Position numbers and translations under genes: made by a program
NCBI GenBank assembly: GCA_023846275.1
Contig: JAIUJO010000069.1
Location: 2,015,242-2,079,241, forward strand
DNA: 64,000 nt
Source of the DNA: Vanilla planifolia
Lineage: Eukaryota > Streptophyta > Magnoliopsida > Asparagales > Orchidaceae
Direction of reading: 5' to 3'
Shown: positions 15,595 to 27,924 of the stretch, piece after piece
How positions within the stretch are numbered: the stretch's first letter is position 1
How the letters are laid out: each line of letters begins with the position of its first letter
Notes under the pieces: generated by a model
Databases searched by the model: none
What the model was told of the DNA's origin: nothing
What the model saw: only the letters and a program-made list of their open reading frames with translations

Positions 15595-17684
15595 ATACAA
15601 TTTTTCAAGTTAAGTTGGAGGAGAAAAACGTTTACAGTTTTCTTTGTCTCATAACACAGGCATAAAAGTCTATAATGTTTCCTCTTGTTATGAGCAAATG
15701 CAAGATTTAGGTAAGTATTTGAAAATAAATTTTTCAGTTCACTATTTAATACTAGATATAGAAGAAGAAGCAAAAAAAATCCAAAAGAAAAGTAACATCA
15801 TGTATTCTCTCACTGAGTTTGTAATCAAATGTGCAATGTTTGATTGATATTTTGATGATATCTCACTTTTTTAATGTGATGGTAATTTATCTAAACGAAT
15901 TAAATAATTAGTAAATGAGCATATGAAGCTAATAAACATTATGCTAATTTAAAAGTGAAAAGCAATAAACATGAACAACATATTCATATGTTATATGGGG
16001 CATTAAATTTTTGATGTAATGAATCACTCTATGAGGCTAAATAGTCACAAATTTATTTTCTAAATGACTTAAAAAACAAGCTTGTTTATTGTGAAAAAAA
16101 TTGTTTGCAAGTAATTCTTGCATTGAAGTTTTAAATTGATAGAATATTCAATTAAGAAAAGAAAATGTAGATGTCAAAGAAAACTTGATTCACCTAGTTA
16201 TGTTGCAAAAGATACATGTTAAATTGAAGGAAACTTTTGTAAATATCCACAAACATGTTTCTTCATGCACACAAGCTATTCAGTTGTGAATTTGAGTGAA
16301 CATTGTAGTTAATTGTCCATCTCATTTGTGTATGGCTTCTACCCTTTCATTCAATTAAATTTTAATGAATTGCCTGGGTGGTTGTAAAACAACCAAGCAC
16401 CTATCTATTAATTATTTTAGTACTTCACTTTATAACATCAATTACTAGGCCCTTTGAAGGTAAATGTTGTAACTTTGAATCTCTCACATGATAAAATCGT
16501 TTGAGAATGTATTGATGTTGAGTTAGAAAAAGAGTTACCAAACCATTTTAGAATTTCTACTAAAGTGATCACAGACATAGCTTTTGTCAAAAAATCTCGT
16601 ATGATAACTCTCCTAAATTTCACAATGGGTGCTACAAACATAGGCATGTGCTTGCTCTAGCAAAACATTAAAAATAGTAAGATAACTCTCAGGAACATCT
16701 TCTCTTTCAAGGAATAGGGCCATGTAATTAGTGGATAAAACATCAATAAAGATGTCAACAAAAATAACCACCAATTTGAAAAGGCTAAACCCACAAAAAT
16801 TATGATTTAAGTTGCTAACTCTTTGGCCTGGAAATCCACATGGATGTTCAGACATAGGTCTTAAAAAAATAAAAACAATTGACGACATCCTGAATGCTAA
16901 TGTAAAGGAAATGATATTGATAAGGGAGTTCAATTGTCTGGAAAGCTAATTATTGGATGATTACAGTTTCTTAAAAAATTCTAAAAAATGAGAAGGGCAA
17001 TGATTAAGTTTTTAACTCAAAAAATTTATATAATAAACTTTAGCCCTAATATCACAATCTAAATCTTAAAATTTTTAGTGAAAAACTATATGGAAATGAA
17101 CAACCTCCATGTTTGAAATTTGAATTATCAAAGGATGAGAACAAAATTGGAGGAGAATTAGGAAAAATTAATTAACCCAAAAATAATTAGAGGATATTTT
17201 CAACTATCCAAATTGTAGATAATACTAGCATTAATGAATAATTTCTTATTTTGAAGTATTTAGAGTGCTACTAAAAATGGTTTAGACATGTCATTAATCA
17301 ATTTATTAAAAAAATATATAATTTTATAAATTTCCTTTTGAGAACCTGTCTTCTATGTGTAAGACGTAAAAATTTGACATTAAACTCTATTTTTAGCATT
17401 ATTATTATGATATATCAAAAAGGATATTGATTCCTTGTAATGACTTCAACTATAATTTTTATACTAATGAGCAGCAGTTTATTCATATATATCAAGCATC
17501 AAGCCTAGGTTTTTGAATCAAGCTACACACTTGCCTATGATAAAAGCATGGCATCTAAAAAGAACTTATTTTGGGAAAGCCATATCACATTGTTAGTAAT
17601 GCTACAAATCCAAAGATGGTGGGTAGGGATTTTAAAGAAATGGCACCTTCAGATAATTACAATGGATTATGCACTCCCAAAGTA

Positions 17685-17689
17685 AAACC
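17685..17689. repeat. Left target-site duplication, AAACC
   Basis: These five bases directly precede the TG of the first LTR and recur directly after the CA of the third LTR (32,955-32,959). No such pair flanks the middle LTR, so the whole three-LTR block occupies one insertion site. Confidence 0.92.
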
Positions 17690-19488
17690 TGTTGTACCCT
17701 TTGATGTGATAATTACAAAAGCAAGCTATTTATTACTGAAGGCTTGTTAATAATTAATTAAATCAAGCCATGTATTTTAGATGTCTAAAATAATGGTCTC
17801 TAAGAGCCTTGAGGTCATGGCATACTTCAAGGAATTTTTGAGACATGCGCAAGTTTTTTTATAATTAAATTTCTTTTTATTTCTCTTGAATTTGATATGT
17901 CAAAACTTTGAGATTATGAGGCACACTAGTAGTATTAACATTTAAAAATATTATAAAATTATTTAATAATGAATTTTCATTTTTGGGCCAAGCATATTTG
18001 ACAAAATGTATAGACATGGGTATTTGATATTTTAATATTATTTTGGAATCGTTTTTTACGAATTTCTTTTCATAGCCACTTAATTAACTTATAATACTAT
18101 AAGAATATAAAATTATTTTTATACACTTATATTCAAATTTGTGGCTAAAAAATTCGTCAAAAATACCCTAAAACAGCAAAAGTCTCGGGAAAAGCACTGT
18201 AGCATGGGCGGGTCGACCCGGTGCCAAAACAGCCCGTCCAGGCCTTTTAGAAATAAAAAAATAAGAAAAATAAAAAAATTTGGTTGACCCGAAAGGGGCG
18301 AGCAAAGCCCGCCCAAAGACCGACGAGAGCAGCTCGGCTAGCGATGGTCAACGGTCAACGGAACAGTGCCTGGCTAAGCCACGCCTGCCGAGAGGAACTC
18401 GGCTAAGTCTAACTTCAGCGCGGTCTATGGTCAAAGAACAGTGCATGGCTAAGTCAACCTGAACCGGGTGATGAAATCCCGGTCAAGGAAGGGGGGGCCA
18501 GCACCAAAGTGGCTCGCAGGTTAAACGGCGCAAAGTTATTATAAAGCGGTGTGCCAAATTTCATTTTGCAGTGTGGGACTAAAAAATCCCACCTTATAAC
18601 TTCGGCAGGATCCAAAGGCGCAGATCAAGCCCGCCTAGATCCAATGGGCGACAGTAATTTCGAACGGCTTTTTAATCTGCGTCGTTCGTTCAGCGCGTGG
18701 GATCAAATGGTTCAGATCAAGTCCGCCCGGATCAGACGGCCTAGAAATGATCATGCCGTGAAGTCCATCCAGCCGTCCATTCTTGAAGTGGGATCGGACG
18801 GCTGCTGCTCTTCTTCTTCCTTTTCGGGCTTCCGGCAACGGCTATGTTCCGGTTTCTTTTTTTTACCGTTTTTCTAGCCGTTTGGAATTGCTTTTTGGTG
18901 GACTATATATATAGGACATTTTACAAATTATAGAGTTGATGAATCCACTTGCAAAAATCTTCAAAAACTAAGGAAAAAGGCCAAAACCGAGAGCAACAAT
19001 TGGCATACTTGTGGGAGCTACGGGCTCAACCTTCTTCTCAAATTTCAACAGCTTTCTTCCACATTTCGTTGCATCATTCGGTAACATTTAGTTGTGCCAC
19101 TTTGCTTTGAGAAATTAAAGGTGTAGGATTTTTGTATGCATTGCTATTGTAAAAATTGTACGCTTTATTGTAGCCGGATTTGTTCGGATTTTTGGTGTCT
19201 CGTTGGAGCACCGGTTGTACTTGGTTTACCCCTACCGGCTTCGGCAAAAGGGAGTGGTTAGTGGAAGCCCGATCGGGTTGATCGGGGGTGGATGTAGGCA
19301 CGGGTTTGGCCGAACCACCTAAAAATCTTTGTCTCCCTTTTTGCTTGTTTTATTATTGCATTTTTCGTTTTTATTTCACATTTTATTTACAAACGTTTTT
19401 AATTGAAAGAATTTTCAAAATCTAAATTTTAGTGAAAAGCACAATTCACCCTCCTCTCTTGTGCGTTGTTCTCACACGATTTACATCA
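17690..19488 (+). repeat. Copia LTR 1 (5' LTR)
   Basis: It begins TGTTGTACCC and ends TTTACATCA, immediately before the primer binding site. The first about 500 bp are AT-rich, while about 18,200-18,850 is strikingly GC- and CpG-rich against the window background. A TATA-type box lies at 18,904-18,913. The last about 800 bp read as identical to LTR 2. Open frames of 60-108 codons inside it recur in all three LTRs and are incidental. Confidence 0.95.
18904..18913 (+). promoter_or_regulatory. TATA box of copia LTR 1
   Basis: TATATATATA sits in the LTR just 3' of the CpG-rich block, the usual U3 promoter position. The same motif lies at 25,635-25,644 in LTR 2 and 32,369-32,378 in LTR 3. Activity is inferred only. 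Confidence 0.65.
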
Positions 19489-19490
19489 AG

Positions 19491-19502
19491 TGGTATCAGA
19501 GC
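19491..19502 (+). other. Primer binding site, initiator tRNA-Met
   Basis: TGGTATCAGAGC lies two bases after LTR 1 and is complementary to the 3' end of plant initiator tRNA-Met, the standard primer of many plant copia elements. The second internal copy has the same site at 26,222-26,233. Confidence 0.93.
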
Positions 19503-19544
19503 GAGGTTTTGTCAAGAGAAAGAAATTTCTAAGGCAAGATCCTC

Positions 19545-21160
19545 ATGGCTCTTCCATGTGTTGAGGACAATGCTATCTTATCTGAGGGAGCATCGTCACA
19601 CCGTCCACCCTTGTTCAAGGGTGAATTTTATCTTTATTGGAAAAATAGGATGCGTTTATTTTTAGAATCCGTTGATTTAGAAATTTGGGACATTGTTGAA
19701 AATTCATTTGATTTTCCAATTAAAATGGTCAATGGCGAAAAAGTGAGAAAACCACTTGGTGAACTCACTCCCGAGGAGAAACTTAAAGTCCAACTTAACT
19801 CTCGAGCCATGAACATTTTGTGTTGTGGGTTAGGTGCTTCGGAATATAACCGAATTATGAATTTGAAAACAGCGCATGAGATTTGGTCAAAATTAGAAGT
19901 TACATATGAAGGAACTTCTCAAGTTAAAGAGACCAAAATCAATATGCTTGTTCATGAATATGAGTTATTTTGCATGAATTCGGATGAGACCATTAAGTCT
20001 ATGTTTACTAGATTTACAAATATTGTTAATGGTCTATCTAACCTTGGCAAGGAGTTTTCTACTGGTGAACAGGTGAGAAAGATTCTACGAGTCCTTCCTC
20101 AACAATATGATCCACTTGTGACAGCCTTGAAAGCAGCAAAGAATATTTCAGCTATGTCACTAGATGAACTATTGGGTGAGCTGTTAACAAATGAAATTGA
20201 GCTTGCAAGAAGAAAGAATGAATAGCATGCGGTAGAAAAAGAAAAGAAAAAGAAGGAAGAGACAATTGCTTTTGTAGCCGATTCCTCCACAGATTCAGAT
20301 GTATCAATCTCAAGTGAGGTAGCACTTATTTCTAAAAGCTTATCTCGTTTATATAACAAAAGAAATACAGGAAAAAGATTTGAGAAGAATAAAAGGCAAA
20401 AGGGCAAAGTTGTTTCCCATGAAGAAACAATTTGTTATGAATGCAAATTGCCTGGGCATACTAGGCCAAATTGCCCTCACTACAAAGAGAGAGTAGAAAA
20501 ATATCAAAACCAAAAGAAGAAGAAGAAGGCTATGAAGATCTCATGGGATGATTCAGATAGCTCCTCTTCTAGTAATGAAGACAAGAAGGAGAGCTTGATT
20601 TGTCTTATGGCAAATGACAACATTCAAGAAGCAATATCATATGATGAGGTATGTTCCTATTCCTCCTCTTCTTCATCTTCTTGTATGGAAAATTATGAAG
20701 AGCAATACATAGCCATTTGTACCAAATATAAAAAATTAGCATCTAAGTATCTTAAATTAAAAGAAGAGCATGAAAATTATTTAGGTTTGTGTCAACATTT
20801 GAATGAAGTGAATGTCAATTATTTGCTAGAAATTAAGAAAGAAAGAGATGAGAAGGCTTCTTTTATTGTCAAAAATACATGCTTAGTTAGGGAATTAAAT
20901 AATTTGAAAAGTTTGCATGCTCATTGTAGGATTTCTTTTCAAAAAATAAATTATGCAAGAACCATTACCTCCTCTTATGCACAAAATGCTATTTGTAATT
21001 ATTGCATGAAGTTTGGACATATTTCTTCTTATTGTAAATTTAGAAATTCTATAAATAACAAACCTTCTAGTTTTGTTTGGGTTAGAAAGAGTAGCTTACA
21101 TAATGATCAAATTAAGACAAGTGGACCCAAAAAGGTTTGGGTCCCTAAATGTAACGTTTA
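19545..21160 (+). pseudogene. Copia Gag region, first internal copy
   Basis: This region corresponds to the capsid/nucleocapsid protein that packages element RNA. The N-terminal part carries the plant copia Gag (UBN2-like) signature, with PPLFKGEFYLYWKNRM near the start and LDELLGELLTNEIE at the end of the capsid part. Two CX2CX4HX4C zinc knuckles follow (CYECKLPGHTRPNC and CNYCMKFGHISSYC), separated by a Ser/Asp-rich and coiled-coil-like stretch. The region is part of the broken element and is reported as a fossil. Confidence 0.9.
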
Positions 21161-21189
21161 ATTGTGTGGTGTAGGCATGCTTTCCTTCA

Positions 21190-22750
21190 AGGACCGGGGA
21201 AGGCATGTGGTACTTGGATAGTTGATGCTCAAGACACATGACTGGAGATGCATCTTTATTCATCTACTTGAAGAGCTATGATGGTGGTGAAGTTACTCTT
21301 GGTGACAACTCCAAGAAGAAAGTGATTGGAATTGGAACCGTGGGCAACTCACATACATCCATAAGAAAGGTCCTTCTTGTACAAGATTTAAGGTACAATC
21401 TTCTTAGTATTAGTCAATTATGTGATTCGAATTTTACAGTTTTATTTAATAAACATGAATGCATCATTAGCAAGGATAATCTTCCTCTTGTTATAGGATG
21501 TAGAAAAGATAACACTTATGTTTTATTTTTACACATGGTCAAGAATAGTGGACTTGAGTGTCTTACTTCACAAGACAGTAATTCTACTTTATGGCATAGA
21601 AGATTTTGTCACTTAGGAAAGTCATCTTTTAAAAAGGTCATGAAGTTTGATGTGGTTAGAGGTCTACCAAATCTTAGTCAGTTAAGTGATCATTTATGTG
21701 GCCCATGCCAATTAGGAAAACAAACAAAGGAAAGTTTTAAGCCTCTTAAGGACATCACTACTTGTAAACCTTTAGAACTTGTTCACTTAGACTTATTTGG
21801 TCCTATTCATCCAGAAAGTCTAGGTGGAAGCAAGTATGGGTTAGTAATTGTAGATGATTTTACTAGATTTACTTGGGTTCTTTTTGTTAGAAAGAAGAGT
21901 GAAGTATTTGAAAAATTCGTAAGTCTTATTACAAGAATTGAAAAAGAACATGAAGTTAGGTTAATCTCTATTAGGAGTGATAATGGAGGAGAATTTAAGA
22001 ATGAATTATTTGATGAATATTGTGTTAAAAATGGAGTGTTTCATACTTTTTCTTCACCTAGGACTCCTCAACAAAATGGCATAGTTGAGAGAAAGAATAG
22101 GACCTTGCTTGATGCCGCAAGGTGCATGCTAAATGAGTATAGAGTTCCCAAATATTTTTGGGCTGAAGCAGTTAACACTGTCTGTTATGTATTTAATCGA
22201 GTCATATGTAGACCTTTGTTAGAAATTTCTCCTTTTGAGTTGATTTATGGCAAGAAGCCCAAGGTAACTCATTTTCATGTGTTTGGATGTAAATGTTTCA
22301 TTTTGAATAATGGAAAAAGAGACCTTGATAAGTTTGATGCCAAGTCTGATGAAGGGATTTTTCTAGGATATTCACTTTCTAGTAGAGCGTTTAGAGTATA
22401 CAATAAGAGAACACTAGTTGTTGAAGAGACAATTCATGTTAAGTTTGATGAATCTCTTAGTGAGGCATCTCATAGTCATCATCAAATAGATCTACTTGAT
22501 GAATTTGAGGACTTATGTCTTGAAGAAGATAAATTGGATGATATAGCTAAAGTTGAAGAACCAACAAAAGATGATAGTGAGATTGAGAAGCAATTGAGAT
22601 ATTCTAAGGATCATCCTAGTGAATTGTTTATTGGAGATTTAAAAGAGAATATTAGAACTAGAAGTTCATTTAATCATGCAGCATTCGTGTCAAATGTTGA
22701 ACAAAATTCTATAGAAAATGCATTTGAAGATGATTCTTGGATTGCTGCAA
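21190..22750 (+). pseudogene. Copia protease and integrase region, first internal copy
   Basis: The protease region lies at about 21.2-21.5 kb, with a GDNSKKKVIGIGTVG-type segment. The integrase follows with its zinc-binding start (HRRFCHLG ... CGPCQLGK), then catalytic-core signatures LVIVDDFTRFTWV, IRSDNGGEF and PQQNGIVERKNRT, and the downstream GYS..SRAFRVYN module. Integrase upstream of reverse transcriptase defines copia rather than gypsy. It is a fossil region of a broken element. Confidence 0.9.
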
Positions 22751-22779
22751 TGAATGATGAGTTAGTATAATTTGAGAGA

Positions 22780-23700
22780 AATCAAGTATGGGATCTTGTA
22801 CCAAGGCCAAATGACAAAACAATCATTGGTACAAAATGGGTTTTCAAAAACAAGGTAGATGAGAATGGTGAAGTTATTAGAAATAAAGCTAGGTTAGTAG
22901 CAAAAGGCTATTGTCAGATAGAAGGAGTAGATGTGGATGAGACATTTGCTCCTGTGGCAAGACTTGAAGCCATTAGACTTTTACTTGCTTATGCATGTCA
23001 CAAAGGATTTAAATTATACCAAATGGATGTTAAGAGTGCATTTTTGAATGGATATATAAATGAAGAGGTTTATGTTGAGCAACCTCCTGGATTTAAGATA
23101 CATGATAAGTTAGATCATGTATACAAACTTAAGAAAGCTCTTTATGGATTGAAACAAGCTCCAAGAGCATGGTATGAAAGATTGTGTATTTTTCTTACTT
23201 CAAATGGATTTCATAGGGGTAAGATAGATAATACCTTATTTGTACAGAATTCAACTGAAGGTCAACTAATATGTCAAGTGTATGTAGATGATATAATATT
23301 TGGAGCTTCTAATGTAGAGATGTGCATGAAATTTGCAGATTTAATGAAGAATGAGTTTGAAATGAGTATGATGGGAGAATTAATCTTCTTCCTTGGACTT
23401 CAAGTAAAGCAAACAAGTGAAGGAATTTTTATTTCTCAAACCAAATACTTGAGTGGTTTGCTTAAGAAATTTGGTTTTGAAAGCTTGAAGTCAAGAAAAA
23501 CTCCTATTAGCACAAGTACTATCATAAGTAAAGATGAAACTGGGAAGTCCATGGACACAAAACTATTTAGAGGAATGATTGGATCATTACTATATCTTAC
23601 AGCGAGTAGACCTGATATTGTGTTTAGTGTAGGTTTATGTGCAAGATTTCAAGCAAATCCTAAGGAATCACACCTACAAGCAATCAAGCATATTTTTAAG
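22780..23700 (+). pseudogene. Copia reverse transcriptase region, first internal copy
   Basis: The RNA-dependent DNA polymerase is recognised by GTKWVFKNK at its start, then [24 protein letters not shown] and the catalytic motif YVDDIIFG, followed by [20 protein letters not shown]. These are near-canonical plant copia motifs, in keeping with the young age of the insertion. It is part of the broken polyprotein. Confidence 0.92.
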
Positions 23701-23739
23701 TATCTTATAGGTACTAAGACTCTAGGCTTATAGTACCCT

Positions 23740-24230
23740 AGATGTGAGTCTGGATTTGATTTAATAGCCTACACAGATGCTGACTTTGCTGGCAGTAAGA
23801 CTGATAGGAAGAGTACCTCTGGCATGTGTCAATTGATTGGTGGTTCACTAATTTCTTGGGCCAGTAGAAAGCAAAATTGTGTGGCATTATCAACAACAGA
23901 GGCAGAGTACATTGCTGCAGGTAGTTGTGTTGCTCAAGTACTATGGATTAAACAACAACTTTTAGATTACGGCTTAGAATTTAGTCAGATTCCAATTTTC
24001 TGTGACAATTCAAGTGCAATTTGTCTATCAAAGGATCCGGTTCAACATTCAAGAACCAAACATATAGAACTTAGATATCATTTTATTAGAGAGCATGTGT
24101 AGAAGAAAGAAATTCAACTGTCATTTGTCCCATCTTCCGCTCAAATGGCTGATATTTTTACCAAACCACTGCCTACGGATGTGTTTCATACACTTCGTTT
24201 GAGTTTAGGTGTCATTAAACCCTTTGAGTG
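23740..24230 (+). pseudogene. Copia RNase H region, first internal copy
   Basis: RNase H removes the RNA strand during reverse transcription. Its motifs are YTDADFAG, LISWASRKQ, STTEAEYIAAGSC, FCDNSSAICLSKDP and HSRTKHIELRYHFI. It ends just before a run of polypurine motifs, with no further coding region before LTR 2. Confidence 0.9.
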
Positions 24231-24407
24231 ATTACAAAAAGGGGGAGAGTGATGTGCTAGGATTCAGGGGGAGTATAGGCTAGGATTTAGGGGGAGCTAT
24301 ATTATAATCCATGATTGTTATTTATTGTTACTTTAATGCTTCGTCTTTTTATTTACTTTAATGCTTCGTCTTTTTATTTGTTTTTGAGCTTTGGTTTTGT
24401 AATCATC

Positions 24408-24417
24408 AAGGGGGAGA
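24408..24417 (+). other. Polypurine tract before LTR 2
   Basis: AAGGGGGAGA lies directly upstream of the TG of LTR 2 and is the expected plus-strand primer. Three more GGGGGAG motifs occur at about 24,241, 24,267 and 24,290. Such repeated polypurine motifs downstream of pol are typical of SIRE/Maximus-type elements. The equivalent tract before LTR 3 is 31,142-31,151. Confidence 0.88.
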
Positions 24418-24418
24418 T

Positions 24419-26219
24419 TGTTGTACCCTTTGATGTGATAATTACAAAACCAAGCTATTTATTACTGAAGGCTTGTTAATAATTAATTAAATCAAGCCAT
24501 GTATTTTAGATGTCTAAAATAATGGTCTCTAAGGGCCTTGAGGTCATGGCATACTTCAAGGAATTTTTGAGACATGTGCAAGTTTTTTTATAATTAAATT
24601 TCTTTTTATTTCTCTTGAATTTGATATGTCAAAACTTTGAGATTATGAGGCACACTAGTAGTATTAACATTTAAAAATATTATAAAATTATTTAATAATG
24701 AATTTTCATTTTTGGGCCAAGCATATTTGGCAAAATGTATAGACATGGGTATTTGATATTTTAATATTATTTTGGAATCGTTTTTTACGAATTTCTTTTC
24801 ATAGCCACTTAATTAACTTATAATACTATAAGAATATAAAATTATTTTTATACACTTATATTCAAATTTGTGGCTAAAAAATTTGTCAAAAATACCCTAA
24901 AACAGCAAAAGTCTCGGGAAAAAGTACTGTAGCATGGGCGGGTCGACCCGGCGCCAAAACAGCCCGTCCAGGCCTTTTAGAAATAAAAAAATAAGAAAAA
25001 TAAAAAAATTTGGTGGACCCGAAAGGGGCGAGCAAAGCCCGCCCAAAGACCGCCGAGAGCAGCTCGGCTAGCGATGGTCAACGGTCAACGGAACAGTGCC
25101 TGGCTAAGCCAAGCCTGCCGAGAGGAACTCGGCTAAGTCTAACTTCAGCGCGGTCTATGGTCAAAGAACAGTGCATGGCTAAGTCAACCAGAACCGGGTG
25201 ATGAAATCCCGGTCAAGGAAGGGGGGAGCCAGCCCCAAAGTGGCTCGCAGGTTAAACGGCGCAAAGTTATTATAAAGCGGTGTGCCAAATTTCATTCTGC
25301 AGTGTGGGACTAAAAAATCCCACCTTATAACTTCGGCAGGATCCAAAGGCGCAGATCAAGCCCGCCCAGATCCAATGGGCGAGAGTAATTTCGAACGGCT
25401 TTTTAATCAGCGTCGTTCGTTCAGCGCGTGGGATCAAATGGTTCAGATCAAGTCCGCCCGGATCAGACGGCCTAGAAATGATCATGCCGTGAAGTCCATC
25501 CAGCCGTCCATTCTTGAAGTGGGATCGGACGGCTGCTGCTCTTCTTCTTCCTTTTCGGGCTTCCGGCAACGGCTATGTTCCGGTTTCTTTTTTTTACCGT
25601 TTTTCTAGCCGTTTGGAATTGCTTTTTGGTGGACTATATATATAGGACATTTTACAAATTATAGAGTTGATGAATCCACTTGCAAAAATCTTCAAAAACT
25701 AAGGAAAAAGGCCAAAACCGAGAGCAACAATTGGCATACTTGTGGGAGCTACGGGCTCAACCTTCTTCTCAAATTTCAACAGCTTTCTTCCACATTTCGT
25801 TGCATCATTCGGTAACATTTAGTTGTGCCACTTTGCTTTGAGAAATTAAAGGTGTAGGATTTTTGTATGCATTGCTATTGTAAAAATTGTACGCTTTATT
25901 GTAGCCGGATTTGTTCGGATTTTTGGTGTCTCGTTGGAGCACCGGTTGTACTTGGTTTACCCCTACCGGCTTCGGCAAAAGGGAGTGGTTAGTGGAAGCC
26001 CGATCGGGTTGATCGGGGGTGGATGTAGGCACGGGTTTGGCCGAACCACCTAAAAATCTTTGTCTCCCTTTTTGCTTGTTTTATTATTGCATTTTTCGTT
26101 TTTATTTCACATTTTATTTACAAACGTTTTTAATTGAAAGAATTTTCAAAATCTAAATTTTAGTGAAAAGCACAATTCACCCTCCTCTCTTGTGCGTTGT
26201 TCTCACACGATTTACATCA
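24419..26219 (+). repeat. Copia LTR 2 (shared middle LTR)
   Basis: This LTR serves as the 3' LTR of the first internal region and the 5' LTR of the second. Read by eye it is a mosaic. In the first kilobase it agrees with LTR 3 at most sites where LTR 1 is distinctive, while over about the last 800 bp it is indistinguishable from LTR 1 and differs from LTR 3 at about ten sites. That is the expected product of a crossover between a 3' LTR and a 5' LTR. No target-site duplication flanks it. Confidence 0.93.
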
Positions 26220-26275
26220 AGTGGTATCAGAGCGAGGTTTTGTCAAGAGAAAGAAATTTCTAAGGCAAGATCCTC

Positions 26276-27895
26276 ATGGCTCTTCCATGTGTTGAGGACA
26301 ATGCTATCTTATCTGAGGGAGCATCGTCACACCGTCCACCCTTGTTCAAGGGTGAATTTTATCTTTATTGGAAAAATAGGATGCGTTTATTTTTAGAATC
26401 CGTTGATTTAGAAATTTGGGACATTGTTGAAAATTCATTTGATTTTCCAATTAAAATGGTCAATGGCGAAAAAGTGAGAAAACCACTTGGTGAACTCACT
26501 CCCGAGGAGAAACTTAAAGTCCAACTTAACTCTCGAGCCATGAACATTTTGTGTTGTGGGTTAGGTGCTTCGGAATATAACCGAATTATGAATTTGAAAA
26601 CAGCGCATGAGATTTGGTCAAAATTAGAAGTTACATATGAAGGAACTTCTCAAGTTAAAGAGACCAAAATCAATATGCTTGTTCATGAATATGAGTTATT
26701 TTGCATGAATTCGGATGAGACCATTAAGTCTATGTTTACTAGATTTACAAATATTGTTAATGGTCTATCTAACCTTGGCAAGGAGTTTTCTACTGGTGAA
26801 CAGGTGAGGAAGATTCTACGAGTCCTTCCTCAACAATATGATCCACTTGTGACAGCCTTGAAAGCAGCAAAGAATATTTCAGCTATGTCACTAGATGAAC
26901 TATTGGGTGAGCTGTTAACAAATGAAATTGAGCTTGCAAGAAGAAAGAATGAAGAGCATGCGGTAGAAAAAGAAAAGAAAAAGAAGAAGGAAGAGACAAT
27001 TGCTTTTGTAGCCGATTCCTCCACAGATTCAGATGTATCAATCTCAAGTGAGGTAGCACTTATTTCTAAAAGCTTATCTCATTTATATAACAAAAGAAAT
27101 ACAGGAAAAAGATTTGAGAAGAATAAAAGGCAAAAGGGCAAAGTTGTTTCCCATGAAGAAACAATTTGTTATGAATGCAAATTGCCTGGGCATACTAGGC
27201 CAAATTGCCCTCACTACAAAGAGAGAGTAGAAAAATATCAAAACCAAAAGAAGAAGAAGAAGGCTATGAAGATCTCATGGGATGATTCAGATAGCTCCTC
27301 TTCTAGTAATGAAGACAAGAAGGAGAGCTTGATTTGTCTTATGGCAAATGACAACATTCAAGAAGCAATATCATATGATGAGGTATGTTCCTATTCCTCC
27401 TCTTCTTCATCTTCTTGTATGGAAAATTATGAAGAGCAATACATAGCCATTTGTACCAAATATAAAAAATTAGCATCTAAGTATCTTAAATTAAAAGAAG
27501 AGCATGAAAATTATTTAGGTTTGTGTGAACATTTGAATGAAGTGAATGTCAATTATTTGCTAGAAATTAAGAAAGAAAGAGATGAGAAGGCTTCTTTTAT
27601 TGTCAAAAATACATGCTTAGTTAGGGAATTAAATAATTTGAAAAGTTTGCATGCTCATTGTAGGATTTCTTTTCAAAAAATAAATTATGCAAGAACCATT
27701 ACCTCCTCTTATGCACAAAATGCTATTTGTAATTATTGCATGAAGTTTGGACATATTTCTTCTTATTGTAAATTTAGAAATTCTATAAATAACAAATCTT
27801 CTAGTTTTGTTTGGGTTAGAAAGAGTAGCTTACATAATGATCAAATTAAGACAAGTGGACCCAAAAAGGTTTGGGTCCCTAAATGTAACGTTTAA
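26276..27895 (+). pseudogene. Copia Gag region, second internal copy
   Basis: It is nearly identical to the first Gag region, with the same capsid-type N-terminus, Ser/Asp-rich stretch, coiled-coil-like section and two CCHC knuckles. At about 540 codons it is of usual length for SIRE-type Gag. It belongs to a broken element. Confidence 0.9.
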
Positions 27896-27924
27896 TTGTG
27901 TGGTGTAGGCATGCTTTCCTTCAA

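Larger units (their letters stand above)
12690..17689 (+). repeat. Segmental duplication, copy 2, left part
   Basis: This is the partner of 100-about 4,480; the rest of it lies beyond the copia block at 32,955-33,830. Plus-strand patches that read like decayed protein are somewhat better preserved here than in copy 1. They are about 14,830-14,900 (DAWLGQLWFNEGFVVFEEQF), 15,140-15,230 (FGYPPLFLSKHFALW), 15,644-15,847 (a 67-codon open frame with EQMQDLGKYLK) and 16,870-16,980 (REFNCLESQLLDDYS). The order matches copy 1. I do not recognise the protein. The segment also carries a private 279-bp tandem duplication. Confidence 0.8.

Noticed and set aside
18551-18877. 108-codon frame recurring in all three copia LTRs (also 25,282-25,608 and 32,016-32,342)
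   Set aside because: It recurs only because the LTRs are copies. It lies in GC-rich U3 sequence, overlaps an equally long frame on the other strand and shows no domain.
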